A DNA stretch of 54,513 bases from JBBQKF01 sp038326615 (GTDB lineage: Bacteria > Bacillota > Clostridia > Saccharofermentanales > UBA5734), in contig JBBQKF010000011.1 of assembly GCA_038326615.1 (NCBI GenBank), positions 1-54,513 on the forward strand. Direction: 5' to 3'. Shown one piece after another: positions 27,396 through 36,697 of the stretch. The stretch's first letter is position 1; the number at the start of each line of letters is the position of its first letter. Under the pieces are notes generated by a model. That model saw nothing but the letters and a program-made list of their open reading frames with translations. It searched no databases and was not told the DNA's origin. The translations under genes and the position numbers were made by a program.

Positions 27396-29963
27396 CTATA
27401 TGTTAATTTCATTTTTGTGCTTTAGTTTAACTGAAATAGTCACTGCAGCAAATGCCATCAAAAATAGTATTATAAATTTATTAGAATCCATATCAGCTGT
27501 ATTTACATTCTCAGGTGATTCTTGGCTGTAATCAACCGTTACTCCTAATTCATTAAAAAATATATTCCGCCCATTAATTTCTACGCTTGAATTTCTTATC
27601 ATGATTCCATTATCATCGAAATAATAGTATTTTTTGTCGATGCTTTTTAATCCTTTTATACTAACTCCATCAACGTAATAATATGTGTTTCCATCACTCA
27701 CCTGCCAACCATTTGTCCCCAATCCTTGAGTAGGACTTGGTAATGTTTCTTCGGTTAACGCTATTGTCGGGCTTGGCGCAACTGTTGGTGTTGGCGCAAC
27801 TGTTGGTGTTGGCGCAACTGTTGGTGTTACAGTCTGACTAGCAAGTGTACTGCTTCCGTCCCAACGATACATTAAAATTGCTGAATAATACATTTGCTCT
27901 GAGAAAATCAGATATTCACCATTTTCTCGATTGTGTACAGTGATTGCATATGCAATATCCAACCAGCCTTCAGTAAAACCACCTATTTCCTGTCCAGGGA
28001 CTATAAATCCAACTGCCTGTCCGTTACTGTTTTTATATACTTCAATTCTGCTGTCATTACGGTAAGCAACAAAAACATTGTCCCCAGCCACTGCTACAGA
28101 AGCAACATATCGATTATATTCATATCTCTTGCTTATATCAATACGCCATTCCTGTTTTCTTGTATCCTTACTCCAATTAGAGTATTTAACAATGACGCGA
28201 CCAGCTACTTTCCAATCACCGTAAAGATTAGTGTTGTTTGAAGCGTATCCTGTAAGTATCATTTCATCTTTGGGTGCATCATATATTGATCTCAAAGTTT
28301 CATTGAAAGGTATTTGGTTTGGAATAACTGACATATTTGAATAGCTATAAACGGGACTTCCAATTGAATTAAAACCGGTAAAAGAAAATTTTCTGATTCC
28401 ATTAGTTTTTGAAGCCTCCCAAATATCTCCATTACTGTCAATATCCCAGCTCCAGCTGATAGGTGCAATTGAAGTTTTATTTTCAAACTCTGATGCATCC
28501 ATGTACCCATCACCATTAATATCAGTCCATATAAACTCCTTTCCCTCAGGAACATTTGGGTTCCACCAAGTTACACCACCAGGAAGCCCGTTCTTTGAAA
28601 GATATGCACAGGGTATTGCAATATCATTGTTTTCTTCAAAACGATATATCGCAAGATATCCGGCATACATGTCTGTAACAAACATAAATTTTTTGCCATT
28701 TATATATTTTATCATTGGAGTTGTGGACCCTACATTGAATCTTGCATCATCAGGATACTTATTGAGATCCATGGTGACTGCTTTAAACTCCCATCCTTTT
28801 GATGATCCCTTTGATAAATCTTTTTGCCAACGACCAGCAATCGAATAGACATCAATAAAATTATCACCATCATTGTCAGAGGCAGGATCAATTGCTCCAG
28901 TTATAACTAAAGCACACCCCAGGATCTGCCATCTTCTGTTCCCTGAGGGAGTATAACTTTCGATGTTCATTCCAGATACATTCGTTGACATTGCAACATA
29001 TACGTTGCCTGCGCTATCAACTCCAACACCCCTTAAATCATAAAATCGTTTTTCGCCAAGCAATCCAGGATGTGATCCTGAGAATGCACCTTTAATCTCC
29101 CCGAAATTTTGTGGAGCTAATTCTAAATTTTGAGAATCATAAATTTTTATATTCTGGTCAATTCCATTATCAGCAATATATAATTTTTGCGTTACTGTAT
29201 TAAACGCCATTCCACGAGGGTCAATATTACTGGCTAAGGGAGTTCTTGCAATCTCGCTACCACTTTTGCTATATTTAACAAGTAACTGTGATTTCAAAGA
29301 TCCAGCAATAACCCAAACACCATCTGAATCATCAAGGGCAATATACTGTGGTGAAGGTACACTCCATTCTCGAATTTTCACATTGTTTTCACAATTATAG
29401 ACAAATATTTTACCATTTATGGAATCTGCAACATATAGTTCGCTTTCATTTGCTGCCATTGATGATACATATCCATTTACTGGTATTGATGTTATTGCAA
29501 GTGGTGTTCCTGAATTTGGTTGAACATAAGAGCTATTTTTGTTAATTTTGTCTTTAACGGTAATCCACGAATATTTATTATTTGCGACAACTGCTTTCCC
29601 AGTAGAATTAAAATGCATGTTACTTAGATACCCAATTCTTTTACCGTCTTTATAAATTCCAGCTTCTCTTCCGGTTTCATCCCATCCTGAATTAGTAAAT
29701 ATTGTTCCGTCCTTATTAACAAACATGCTGTCAATAGAATTTTGCGACCAATTCTGTGAAGGATATGGTTTGTCGATGTGTCCTCCTAACCAATCGTGTG
29801 AATCTCCAAACCAGTCCGTAGTATAATTTGCCAGAAGTTTGGTTGTTACAAATTGGTCATACTGGGATGATGGCTCTGCAAAAACTAACATATTGCACCC
29901 AAAACAGAATGCTATTGTTAGTATTATACATATAATTTTATATTTAATTCCTCTCATTTTCAT
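27396..29963 (-). CDS. Secreted beta-propeller protein with cell-wall-binding repeats and membrane anchor
   Basis: Paralogue of 11503-14760 and 40752-44645, 855 residues. The signal peptide ends at LVFA, and the mature chain starts EPSSQYD. Residues about 28-705 are the shared propeller module (LANYTTDWFGDSHDWLG, IFTNSGWDETGREAGIY, VGVDSAGNVYVAMST), with the EF-hand-like loop DINGDGYMDASE at 481-492. A Pro/Thr linker of three 18-bp repeats (709-735) precedes short aromatic wall-binding repeats (748-812, NTYYYVDGVSIKG, KKYYYFDDNGI) and a C-terminal transmembrane helix with basic tail (LFLMAFAAVTISVKLKHK). It is thus anchored to the cell itself, in contrast to its dockerin-bearing relative. Function unknown; propeller folds bind glycans and some are lyases. 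ATG 29963 has GGGG close by, and ATG 29957 is an alternative. Confidence 0.86.
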   Translation of the reverse strand: MKMRGIKYKIICIILTIAFCFGCNMLVFAEPSSQYDQFVTTKLLANYTTDWFGDSHDWLGGHIDKPYPSQNWSQNSIDSMFVNKDGTIFTNSGWDETGREAGIYKDGKRIGYLSNMHFNSTGKAVVANNKYSWITVKDKINKNSSYVQPNSGTPLAITSIPVNGYVSSMAANESELYVADSINGKIFVYNCENNVKIREWSVPSPQYIALDDSDGVWVIAGSLKSQLLVKYSKSGSEIARTPLASNIDPRGMAFNTVTQKLYIADNGIDQNIKIYDSQNLELAPQNFGEIKGAFSGSHPGLLGEKRFYDLRGVGVDSAGNVYVAMSTNVSGMNIESYTPSGNRRWQILGCALVITGAIDPASDNDGDNFIDVYSIAGRWQKDLSKGSSKGWEFKAVTMDLNKYPDDARFNVGSTTPMIKYINGKKFMFVTDMYAGYLAIYRFEENNDIAIPCAYLSKNGLPGGVTWWNPNVPEGKEFIWTDINGDGYMDASEFENKTSIAPISWSWDIDSNGDIWEASKTNGIRKFSFTGFNSIGSPVYSYSNMSVIPNQIPFNETLRSIYDAPKDEMILTGYASNNTNLYGDWKVAGRVIVKYSNWSKDTRKQEWRIDISKRYEYNRYVASVAVAGDNVFVAYRNDSRIEVYKNSNGQAVGFIVPGQEIGGFTEGWLDIAYAITVHNRENGEYLIFSEQMYYSAILMYRWDGSSTLASQTVTPTVAPTPTVAPTPTVAPSPTIALTEETLPSPTQGLGTNGWQVSDGNTYYYVDGVSIKGLKSIDKKYYYFDDNGIMIRNSSVEINGRNIFFNELGVTVDYSQESPENVNTADMDSNKFIILFLMAFAAVTISVKLKHKNEINI
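27775..27828 (-). repeat. Three 18-bp in-frame repeats encoding a Pro/Thr linker
   Basis: GGCGCAACTGTTGGTGTT (plus-strand view) is present three times in a row and encodes the TPTVAP linker between the propeller and the wall-binding repeats. Confidence 0.85.
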
Positions 29964-30042
29964 ACCCCTTCTTCTATTAAAATAATATTTTAAATATTCT
30001 ATTTAGGTTTGATTCAATATTGTTATAATGAATTTTACTGTT

Positions 30043-32832
30043 TTAGTATCTAAGAAATATTGAAACGATTTTTTTTGATTCGATGCTCAATCTTATGATT
30101 TTTGTATTAAGTGAATTGACATTGGTTGCGTTCCCAATTTCTTCGATTGTTTCTTCATTTAGACTGCAGAGAAAGGCTTTGGAAAACTCAAATCCGATTT
30201 CAAGTTCTGTTTCCTGAGTATGGTTTGTAGTATTAACTAGCCTGATAATTGAGCCGTTTCCTTGTTCTGCATTTTTGAAAGCTGTAATTTGAACTTTACT
30301 GTTTCGATTATTTAGAAAACTCATCTGCGAAGGAAGATTTCCTTGACCAGTTCCACATGCAGCTATTCTCACTGGAACATCACTTTCGATAGCCATTTTC
30401 CCTATAATTTGTTCTCTATCTTCATGGTTTCCTGCAAATATTGAGTACTCGAAGATATTTTCGCCCTGACATGCTATTCCTATATCAGATAATTCTGTTT
30501 GCTTTTCTTCACTTACTGCAAGCTTTATTCTGCAAGCTCTGATTAGTGTTAGAGAAAGGTTGTTATTATTATCTTCAAAAGCTTCATATTCATATATCCC
30601 TTTTGGCATTAAAGCAAAAGTGTCTCTATCATCTGTCATTGATACAAATGTTAATAAAGGTTGTGCTCCGCCAGCTTTTTCTGCCCATCCCGTTGAATCA
30701 GGAATCTTGATTTTCCTTTTTATTGTATCAAAATGAGTATCCGTAAAAGTATATTCAGTATTAATGCCAGTCGGAAAGTTCACTCTTAATAAATGATCCT
30801 TGGCAATGTTGTTAATAATCATTTTAACCTTAAGCCTTTTGGCTTCTTTATCCAGAGTGTATATGGCTTTAATCGGCATATTGACTAATTCATCACTACG
30901 CTTTGTTCCATCAGCATAATCTTTAGGTACTGCAAATTCGTATTCTGAAGTAATTTCTGAAGACAATTCACCAGAACGGCTTATAGAGACATTTGCCTTA
31001 GATGACAAACTGTTGTATTTTCTGTCATAGATTGGACTTACGTGCTTCCATGCATTTCCGCACTCACCTTCATCCGTTAAAAAATTCAATTGTTTATAAT
31101 CTTTCCCAGTCTCTTTATTGTGTAAATCTAAGGTCCCGTTTGAATTAATAACAACTTTAAGATATGCATTTTCCATACTATTAATTGAGGTTATTAATGT
31201 CCTGTTATGCATTAATGGGGCTTTCTTAACGACAACCTTAAAAACTTTATACCCCATAGCAGGAATGTCCGTAAACCTTCCATAACCCTTAACATTATAA
31301 GAATTCATTATTGTAGGAACTTCCCATATACTGTCGATAAAAATATCAGATCGTGAAAATTGCAAATCCTGAAATTCAATTTCTTCACCGTTTGCGTCTA
31401 AAATTGCTATTGAACTTGCCTTTTCAACCCTTGGAATGTCTATGTTTAAAAGCTCAACAACATCTCGGTTATAAGAAAGTGTGTTGAACACAACAAGAAG
31501 AAGGTCATCTTTCATGAAATTAATTGGTGATAAATTTTTTGTGATATGGGACATAGAATCTTCGACAACAATGTCTCCTATATCTTCAACTTTACGATAT
31601 CTGTATTCCATATCATTGCAAACTGCATCGGGAGCACATCCACCATTAGCATCGTGTGTATGATTTGAAAGCAGGTATCTCCACGCTCTGTCAAGATAAC
31701 CATGATTACTATCACCTTTTAAAATTCGAGATAAAACAGATAAAGGTTCTGCAAAATAAACCAGTTTATTTGTTGCACTAAAGTCTTTTTGTTTTAGATA
31801 TGTGCGGGCACTAATTGTTGAAGGAAATAGAAATGTCCACATGCCTTCTTTAAGATATGCACGTCTTTCCCCTTTTAGAACCTTTAGTTTTGATTTGTCT
31901 ATTGTCTTTAATGATTCTTCCCAAAATTCTTCTAGATTTGTATGACGTATTTCATACTTTCCAAATAATAGCTCGTTTGCTCGCTTTATAACATGTGACT
32001 CAAGAGGATACGCAACAGAAATATCGTGACCGTTCATTGCCAAAAAAACGTCAGAAGTAAAATGCTTGCCCTCAGTCTTAACCATGTTTTCTATAGATTC
32101 AACTAATTTAGTATCATCAAAATTAGCCACAGGAGCAACTATATCATACGATTTATTTTCGTATGTGAACTGATCACAAATCATAAAAGGAGATTCGTTA
32201 AATTCGCCCCAAATATAATCCTTCTCAAAAATTCGATTTCTGTACGTTGGGCGATGTACCTGATAATACCAGTTGTACCTTGCATAAATTGCAAATCTAC
32301 TAGCCATTGCTTTTGTTCCATCGGGAGCTTCCCAAATCCATTCAGCATCAGATTCATGATGAGAAATCCCTCGATAAAACATTACTTTATCGAGTCCGAA
32401 TTCAGCAAGAATTTGCGGCAACTGTCCTGTTTGTCCCCATGAAGATGGTGTATATGCCACAGTCCCAGACTTGCCTCCATATTTATCTATCGTTTTTCTT
32501 CCATAAATCAAATTTCGCACCAAAGATTCCTGCAAAATGCTAAACTCTTCCGCAAGAGTGTAATAGGGACCAATTATAAGCCTGCCACCAGATATCAATT
32601 TCTTTATCTGAGCTTTTCTTTCAGGCCTTTGCTCAAGATAATCATCAATCATGATTGTATGTCCATCCATAGTAAATGAATCATAATCTTTATCACTCTC
32701 TAAAATATCAATTGTTGTATCAAGCATTCTTATAAGATTGTGCCGAGTCTTTTCGAATGAAAATCGAAATTCGCGATCCCAATGTGTATTAGAAATAACA
32801 AATATTTTCTTTATGTGGTCACTATTTTTCAT
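30043..32832 (-). CDS. GH38-family protein lacking the catalytic nucleophile Asp
   Basis: Full-length GH38 protein (929 residues) with an altered active site. His17 and Asp19 in SNTHWDREF are kept, as is the metal-ligand His393 in SNHTHDANGG. The nucleophile motif, which reads CDIFGHIAQMPQI in the intact paralogue at 3181-6012, is PSSWGQTGQLPQI here. Ser130 stands where Asp is required both to attack the sugar and to bind zinc. The later motif is also changed (NGHDISV rather than DAHDHQS). The surrounding fold is well conserved and the frame is intact, so this is not simple decay. It is probably inactive, or uses another mechanism, or serves as a sugar-binding protein. Its ATG shares one base with the stop of the sensor kinase gene (TAATG), so the two are translationally coupled. 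Confidence 0.88.
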   Translation of the reverse strand: MKNSDHIKKIFVISNTHWDREFRFSFEKTRHNLIRMLDTTIDILESDKDYDSFTMDGHTIMIDDYLEQRPERKAQIKKLISGGRLIIGPYYTLAEEFSILQESLVRNLIYGRKTIDKYGGKSGTVAYTPSSWGQTGQLPQILAEFGLDKVMFYRGISHHESDAEWIWEAPDGTKAMASRFAIYARYNWYYQVHRPTYRNRIFEKDYIWGEFNESPFMICDQFTYENKSYDIVAPVANFDDTKLVESIENMVKTEGKHFTSDVFLAMNGHDISVAYPLESHVIKRANELLFGKYEIRHTNLEEFWEESLKTIDKSKLKVLKGERRAYLKEGMWTFLFPSTISARTYLKQKDFSATNKLVYFAEPLSVLSRILKGDSNHGYLDRAWRYLLSNHTHDANGGCAPDAVCNDMEYRYRKVEDIGDIVVEDSMSHITKNLSPINFMKDDLLLVVFNTLSYNRDVVELLNIDIPRVEKASSIAILDANGEEIEFQDLQFSRSDIFIDSIWEVPTIMNSYNVKGYGRFTDIPAMGYKVFKVVVKKAPLMHNRTLITSINSMENAYLKVVINSNGTLDLHNKETGKDYKQLNFLTDEGECGNAWKHVSPIYDRKYNSLSSKANVSISRSGELSSEITSEYEFAVPKDYADGTKRSDELVNMPIKAIYTLDKEAKRLKVKMIINNIAKDHLLRVNFPTGINTEYTFTDTHFDTIKRKIKIPDSTGWAEKAGGAQPLLTFVSMTDDRDTFALMPKGIYEYEAFEDNNNNLSLTLIRACRIKLAVSEEKQTELSDIGIACQGENIFEYSIFAGNHEDREQIIGKMAIESDVPVRIAACGTGQGNLPSQMSFLNNRNSKVQITAFKNAEQGNGSIIRLVNTTNHTQETELEIGFEFSKAFLCSLNEETIEEIGNATNVNSLNTKIIRLSIESKKIVSIFLRY

Positions 32833-34484
32833 TATTCATCCTGCTCCTTATCAACTAGTAAATCCATAGGTTCCTGCGGAATAACAATTGTAACAGTCGT
32901 GCCTTCGTTCTTTAATGATTCAATACTAAATCCGAAACCTTCACCATAGAACCATTTAAGTTTAGTAAGTGCACTTTTAATTCCAAAGCTCTTTTTCTCT
33001 TCTTCCATTTTTCCGGTTACAATTTTTTCTAAATTTTCTTTTTCGATACCAATACCATTATCATTTATTGTAATAACAATTTTTTCATTAACGATTTTGC
33101 CGATTATAGTAATAATTGGCTCCTTAACCAAGTTGTTTAACCCATGCAAAATACTGTTTTCAATAAATGGTTGCAAAACATGTTTAGGTATCCGCATTTT
33201 GTAAACTAATTTGTCGACATCAAATTTACAATCATATTGAACATTTTTAATGTGTGACATGACTTCAACATATTTTTTTGCAAAAGCAAGTTCGGTTTCA
33301 AGGCTTACTATTGTATCTCCTCCACTTAAAGCAAGACGGTAATAATTCACTAAGCTATCAACTATCAGTATACTCTTATGCTCATTATTATCTAAAAGTC
33401 GCCATCTGAGAATCGACAAAGAATTGTATAGTAAATGTGGATTGAATCTTGCCTCAAGCAAATCGAGTTGCAATATGGAGTTTTCATTTTGTATTCCTAA
33501 TAAGTCTTCATAATATTGATTTTTAACATTTATCATATCAACAAACTTATTTTTCATCATGGCAATATCGCTATTTACTTCATCACCATTCATCTTATAA
33601 TTTTCATCTTTAAGATGATCAATGAATGAGTATAGGTCATTTGTTAGGTAGTTGATGGCTTTCTTGTACCCAAATATCATGAACAGAAAAGCTAGTGTCG
33701 ATACAACAATAAGAATTATTAATATAGTGGCAATTTTGATTGTTATAATCGAATTTTGAACATAAATTTCAATTTTACCAAGACCACTTGGCAAGGTTTT
33801 CGTGAGTAATTTGCTGCTTGAAAGTCTTTCTATGTTTGAATCACTAATAACTTTGTTTTCAACAATTATTTTATAGAAAAAATTGTCGGTTGAATCTGAA
33901 TTAGGTATGAGTTTATCAATAGGAATTATTAATTTAAGGATTATTTCTTCATTTGTAAAAATCGAGTAGTTTTTATATAGATTTATTGTTCTTTTATCTT
34001 CAGATACATTGAATATGAACTCTCGAAACTCCATTTTCAAAATTTTGTCTACTATACCCTTTGAAAATTCATCCGAAAAACTTTCGACATATTTGTTTTC
34101 ATTCCCTTTATAATTTCTAAGAAACAATCTAACACCGTACGGTGTTTCCGTACTTATATTGTTCTCTGCTAAAGACTGATTTAACTCGTAATATAGTTCA
34201 TACATTCCAATATTGTCGTTAGATTTATACGCATTAATTTTCTTTGCTATTGAGTTAACAATAGCAATTGAGTTGCTCCAATTTATATAAGGTAGTATTT
34301 TTTCATTAATATTTTCGTATTTAGTATTTAGAAAAAAGTTCCCATTGTTCATAATTTGTTGCTTCTCATTATTATAAATAAAAGCAGAAGTTACAATTAG
34401 AAAAACAACTGAAAATACAGCACAAATAATTAAAGCGGTCTTGTATAGATTGGACTTTAACGTTCTGTTTTTTCTTTGTTTCAC
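32832..34484 (-). CDS. YesM-type sensor histidine kinase
   Basis: Membrane sensor of 550 residues. An N-terminal helix (ALIICAVFSVVFLIVTSAFI) is followed by a long extracellular sensor domain (about 35-250), then a second helix (TIATILIILIVVSTLAFLF). The cytoplasmic kinase has the HisKA-like phospho-site His350 in ARFNPHLLYNSLSILRWR, and the ATPase domain has PFIENSILHGLNN and NDNGIGIEKENL. This is the LytS/YesM class that pairs with AraC-type response regulators; the only such regulator here is at 39079-40698. It starts with GTG, supported by GGAGG 8 bases upstream. It follows the sugar-binding lipoprotein and overlaps the aberrant GH38 gene by one base. Likely role: sensing an extracellular glycan, directly or through the lipoprotein. 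Confidence 0.92.
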   Translation of the reverse strand: MKQRKNRTLKSNLYKTALIICAVFSVVFLIVTSAFIYNNEKQQIMNNGNFFLNTKYENINEKILPYINWSNSIAIVNSIAKKINAYKSNDNIGMYELYYELNQSLAENNISTETPYGVRLFLRNYKGNENKYVESFSDEFSKGIVDKILKMEFREFIFNVSEDKRTINLYKNYSIFTNEEIILKLIIPIDKLIPNSDSTDNFFYKIIVENKVISDSNIERLSSSKLLTKTLPSGLGKIEIYVQNSIITIKIATILIILIVVSTLAFLFMIFGYKKAINYLTNDLYSFIDHLKDENYKMNGDEVNSDIAMMKNKFVDMINVKNQYYEDLLGIQNENSILQLDLLEARFNPHLLYNSLSILRWRLLDNNEHKSILIVDSLVNYYRLALSGGDTIVSLETELAFAKKYVEVMSHIKNVQYDCKFDVDKLVYKMRIPKHVLQPFIENSILHGLNNLVKEPIITIIGKIVNEKIVITINDNGIGIEKENLEKIVTGKMEEEKKSFGIKSALTKLKWFYGEGFGFSIESLKNEGTTVTIVIPQEPMDLLVDKEQDE

Positions 34485-34576
34485 TAAATTCCTCCTCGTT
34501 CAAACGATGAAATGAATGCCGCCTATATAAAATTTCAATCACGATGTTGGAACATCTAATTGCTTTTGCAGACAAT

Positions 34577-34605
34577 AAGTGGCATATTGCAATTATATGC
34601 CACTT
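34577..34605. repeat. Strong hairpin between the lipoprotein and kinase genes
   Basis: AAGTGGCATAT, a 7-base loop and ATATGCCACTT form a perfect 11-bp stem 10 bases after the lipoprotein stop codon (minus strand). It is not followed by a T-run in the minus direction. It therefore looks like an mRNA-stabilising or partly terminating structure that lets binding protein be made in excess over the kinase. Confidence 0.6.
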
Positions 34606-34614
34606 TGGGGGTTT

Positions 34615-36534
34615 TTAGTTCATCGGTTTCAAATATTTTTTCCTAATATCAAGGAATTTTTTATAAAGGTCGGTCTGTAGCATAAGAGATTGTTTATAAT
34701 CTTGTGTAAGGAATTCTTCATAGTTTTTGTACTCTTTTTCAAAATTTGCAATTGGACCAATAATTGCCTTAACTGTCGCACTTTGAGCCTCTATTGAGTC
34801 AAATGTTGCATTCTTCCTTACGTTTGTATATTCAATATCTTCTTCTTTGAATTTTTGCCATGCCTCAACTAAATCATCACCTGTTTTTGTAAGAGCATAA
34901 TACTTTAAATCTTTAAGATAATGTTTTCTCATTGCATTTGCAACAGCAATGTCGGGAGTTTTTTGCGCTGCAAGATCAACAGGGTAAGCATTAGAAGGTT
35001 TATATGGATCAAACCAGTTCGAAAACAATCCATACGTTTCATTCCAGCTTTTTGCTAAAATATCACCAGGCGATGATGAAAAATACATACCGTAGTATAC
35101 GCCATTCTTCTTTATGCCTGAATTGTCATCGACAGCGATTGACAATGCTTGATCTTCAATGTCTTTGTATTCAGCCTTGAACCTTCTGCTCAAACCCTCT
35201 CCAGTATACATGTCAGGTGTTCCCCATGAACGAAGTGTGGCTGCTTCTTCACTGGCATTCCAATCAATCCAGTTCAAGATTTGTTTGATTTTACTTTCGT
35301 CTGTATTTCTTGAAATTCCAACACCGTAATTAGGAGTTTTTAATGAAATAATAACTTCGCTGACATCCTGATATTTTGTTTTCAATGGGATATCAAAAGT
35401 ATAAAACAATCTGTATCCATATCCTAGATTGTCCTTTTTCGATTTTTGTCTTGCACCCGTAACATCAAGCCAGGACTGGAATGATGCATATATGCCAGAC
35501 TTAATTTTTGCGACTTGCTGGTCATTTGTCTGTATGAATATTTCTTCACCTAATAATCTATTATTGTATGCTTTGTTCATCCATGATATGTAGCTTTTCC
35601 ACTCAGGGGTATCGCAAAATGACACCATTTTACCATCTTGAGTAATAAATCTGTCTATAAGCCCCTTGTCATCCCACCAAAACCCAGGGAAACTGTAGTT
35701 TGACCACATTAACGCACCAATGTTATTCCCTGAATATAGAGGGTTTGCTGGAATTACATCAAATGCATTAACTTTAATATTTAATTCTTTTACCTTCATT
35801 AGATAATCCAAAAACTGTTCTTTATTTTTAATCGGAATATCGCTGATATCTTCATAAGTCAATTCACCCTTTTGTCTGTAAACGGCCATTAATTCAGACT
35901 CCGTTTTAACCTCTGGATAGATTTTCTTTAAAATATCATCTCTTAAATACATTGCATATGGAACCTTAATTGTCTCAAACGTTGATGGTAATTTACGATA
36001 TTCAGGTACTAAGTTGTTGTCAACGGAGCCTGGAATGTAGTATAACTTCCCGTCGTTTGGATCAGCATTTGCTTTATACCATTCTTCAATTGTAACATTA
36101 TATTTTTTAAGTCTCTCCTGAATCCGTGGCATGTATTGCTTCATCTCTTCAAGTGTGAATGGACGAAGGCCTTTTGATTTAATGATATAATCATACACAT
36201 TAGGATTATCAAAAATACCATTAGATACTGAGATTACTTCCGGCATATCATTAGAAACCATTCTTCCCTGCAGCCATTGAACTGCATCTTGCCCAGGTGG
36301 AATAGATACAAACTCCGGGATTACCATCGTTTTTTTACGCCATATTGGTGTCAGTTTGTCTTCCTGAGGAGTCTTCGTTCCATTTGCATCTCCCCCTAAA
36401 ACCGTCACGCGAATCTCTTTCATGTTCTGATTGCTAAAATTACTTGTCGGCGTATTAGATGGTTTGCATCCAGATACTGCTGAAACAACAAATAACGCCG
36501 CTAAAGTGGTTGAGATTAATTTTCTTAAAGTCAT
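34615..36534 (-). CDS. Sugar-binding lipoprotein of a CUT1 ABC transporter (LplA/YtcQ type)
   Basis: Extracellular solute-binding protein, 639 residues from ATG 36534 (AAAGGAAACTAAT upstream). An upstream in-frame ATG at 36600 would add 22 residues and spoil the signal peptide. The N-terminus MTLRKLISTTLAALFVVSAV runs into the lipobox VSGC with Cys23, so it is tethered to the membrane. The long body with large-oligosaccharide features (WDDKGLIDRFITQDGKMVSF, NWIDWNASEEAATLRSWG) fits the LplA/YtcQ group that serves LplB/LplC permeases. The only matching permeases are at 340-2240, about 32 kb away. It precedes the YesM-type kinase, a common arrangement when the binding protein also contributes to sensing. 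Confidence 0.9.
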   Translation of the reverse strand: MTLRKLISTTLAALFVVSAVSGCKPSNTPTSNFSNQNMKEIRVTVLGGDANGTKTPQEDKLTPIWRKKTMVIPEFVSIPPGQDAVQWLQGRMVSNDMPEVISVSNGIFDNPNVYDYIIKSKGLRPFTLEEMKQYMPRIQERLKKYNVTIEEWYKANADPNDGKLYYIPGSVDNNLVPEYRKLPSTFETIKVPYAMYLRDDILKKIYPEVKTESELMAVYRQKGELTYEDISDIPIKNKEQFLDYLMKVKELNIKVNAFDVIPANPLYSGNNIGALMWSNYSFPGFWWDDKGLIDRFITQDGKMVSFCDTPEWKSYISWMNKAYNNRLLGEEIFIQTNDQQVAKIKSGIYASFQSWLDVTGARQKSKKDNLGYGYRLFYTFDIPLKTKYQDVSEVIISLKTPNYGVGISRNTDESKIKQILNWIDWNASEEAATLRSWGTPDMYTGEGLSRRFKAEYKDIEDQALSIAVDDNSGIKKNGVYYGMYFSSSPGDILAKSWNETYGLFSNWFDPYKPSNAYPVDLAAQKTPDIAVANAMRKHYLKDLKYYALTKTGDDLVEAWQKFKEEDIEYTNVRKNATFDSIEAQSATVKAIIGPIANFEKEYKNYEEFLTQDYKQSLMLQTDLYKKFLDIRKKYLKPMN

Positions 36535-36697
36535 ATTAGTTTCCTTTCTTGGCATTGCTTCTGAATTAGCTTTTATAAATTTTGATATTTGCAAATTCAT
36601 TTTAAAGATTTCATATATTATAAAGGATTTAAATATCCATTTTTATTATGTTATAACCTGGTATATATATTGTTTTTATCATACTAAATTATTCTCA

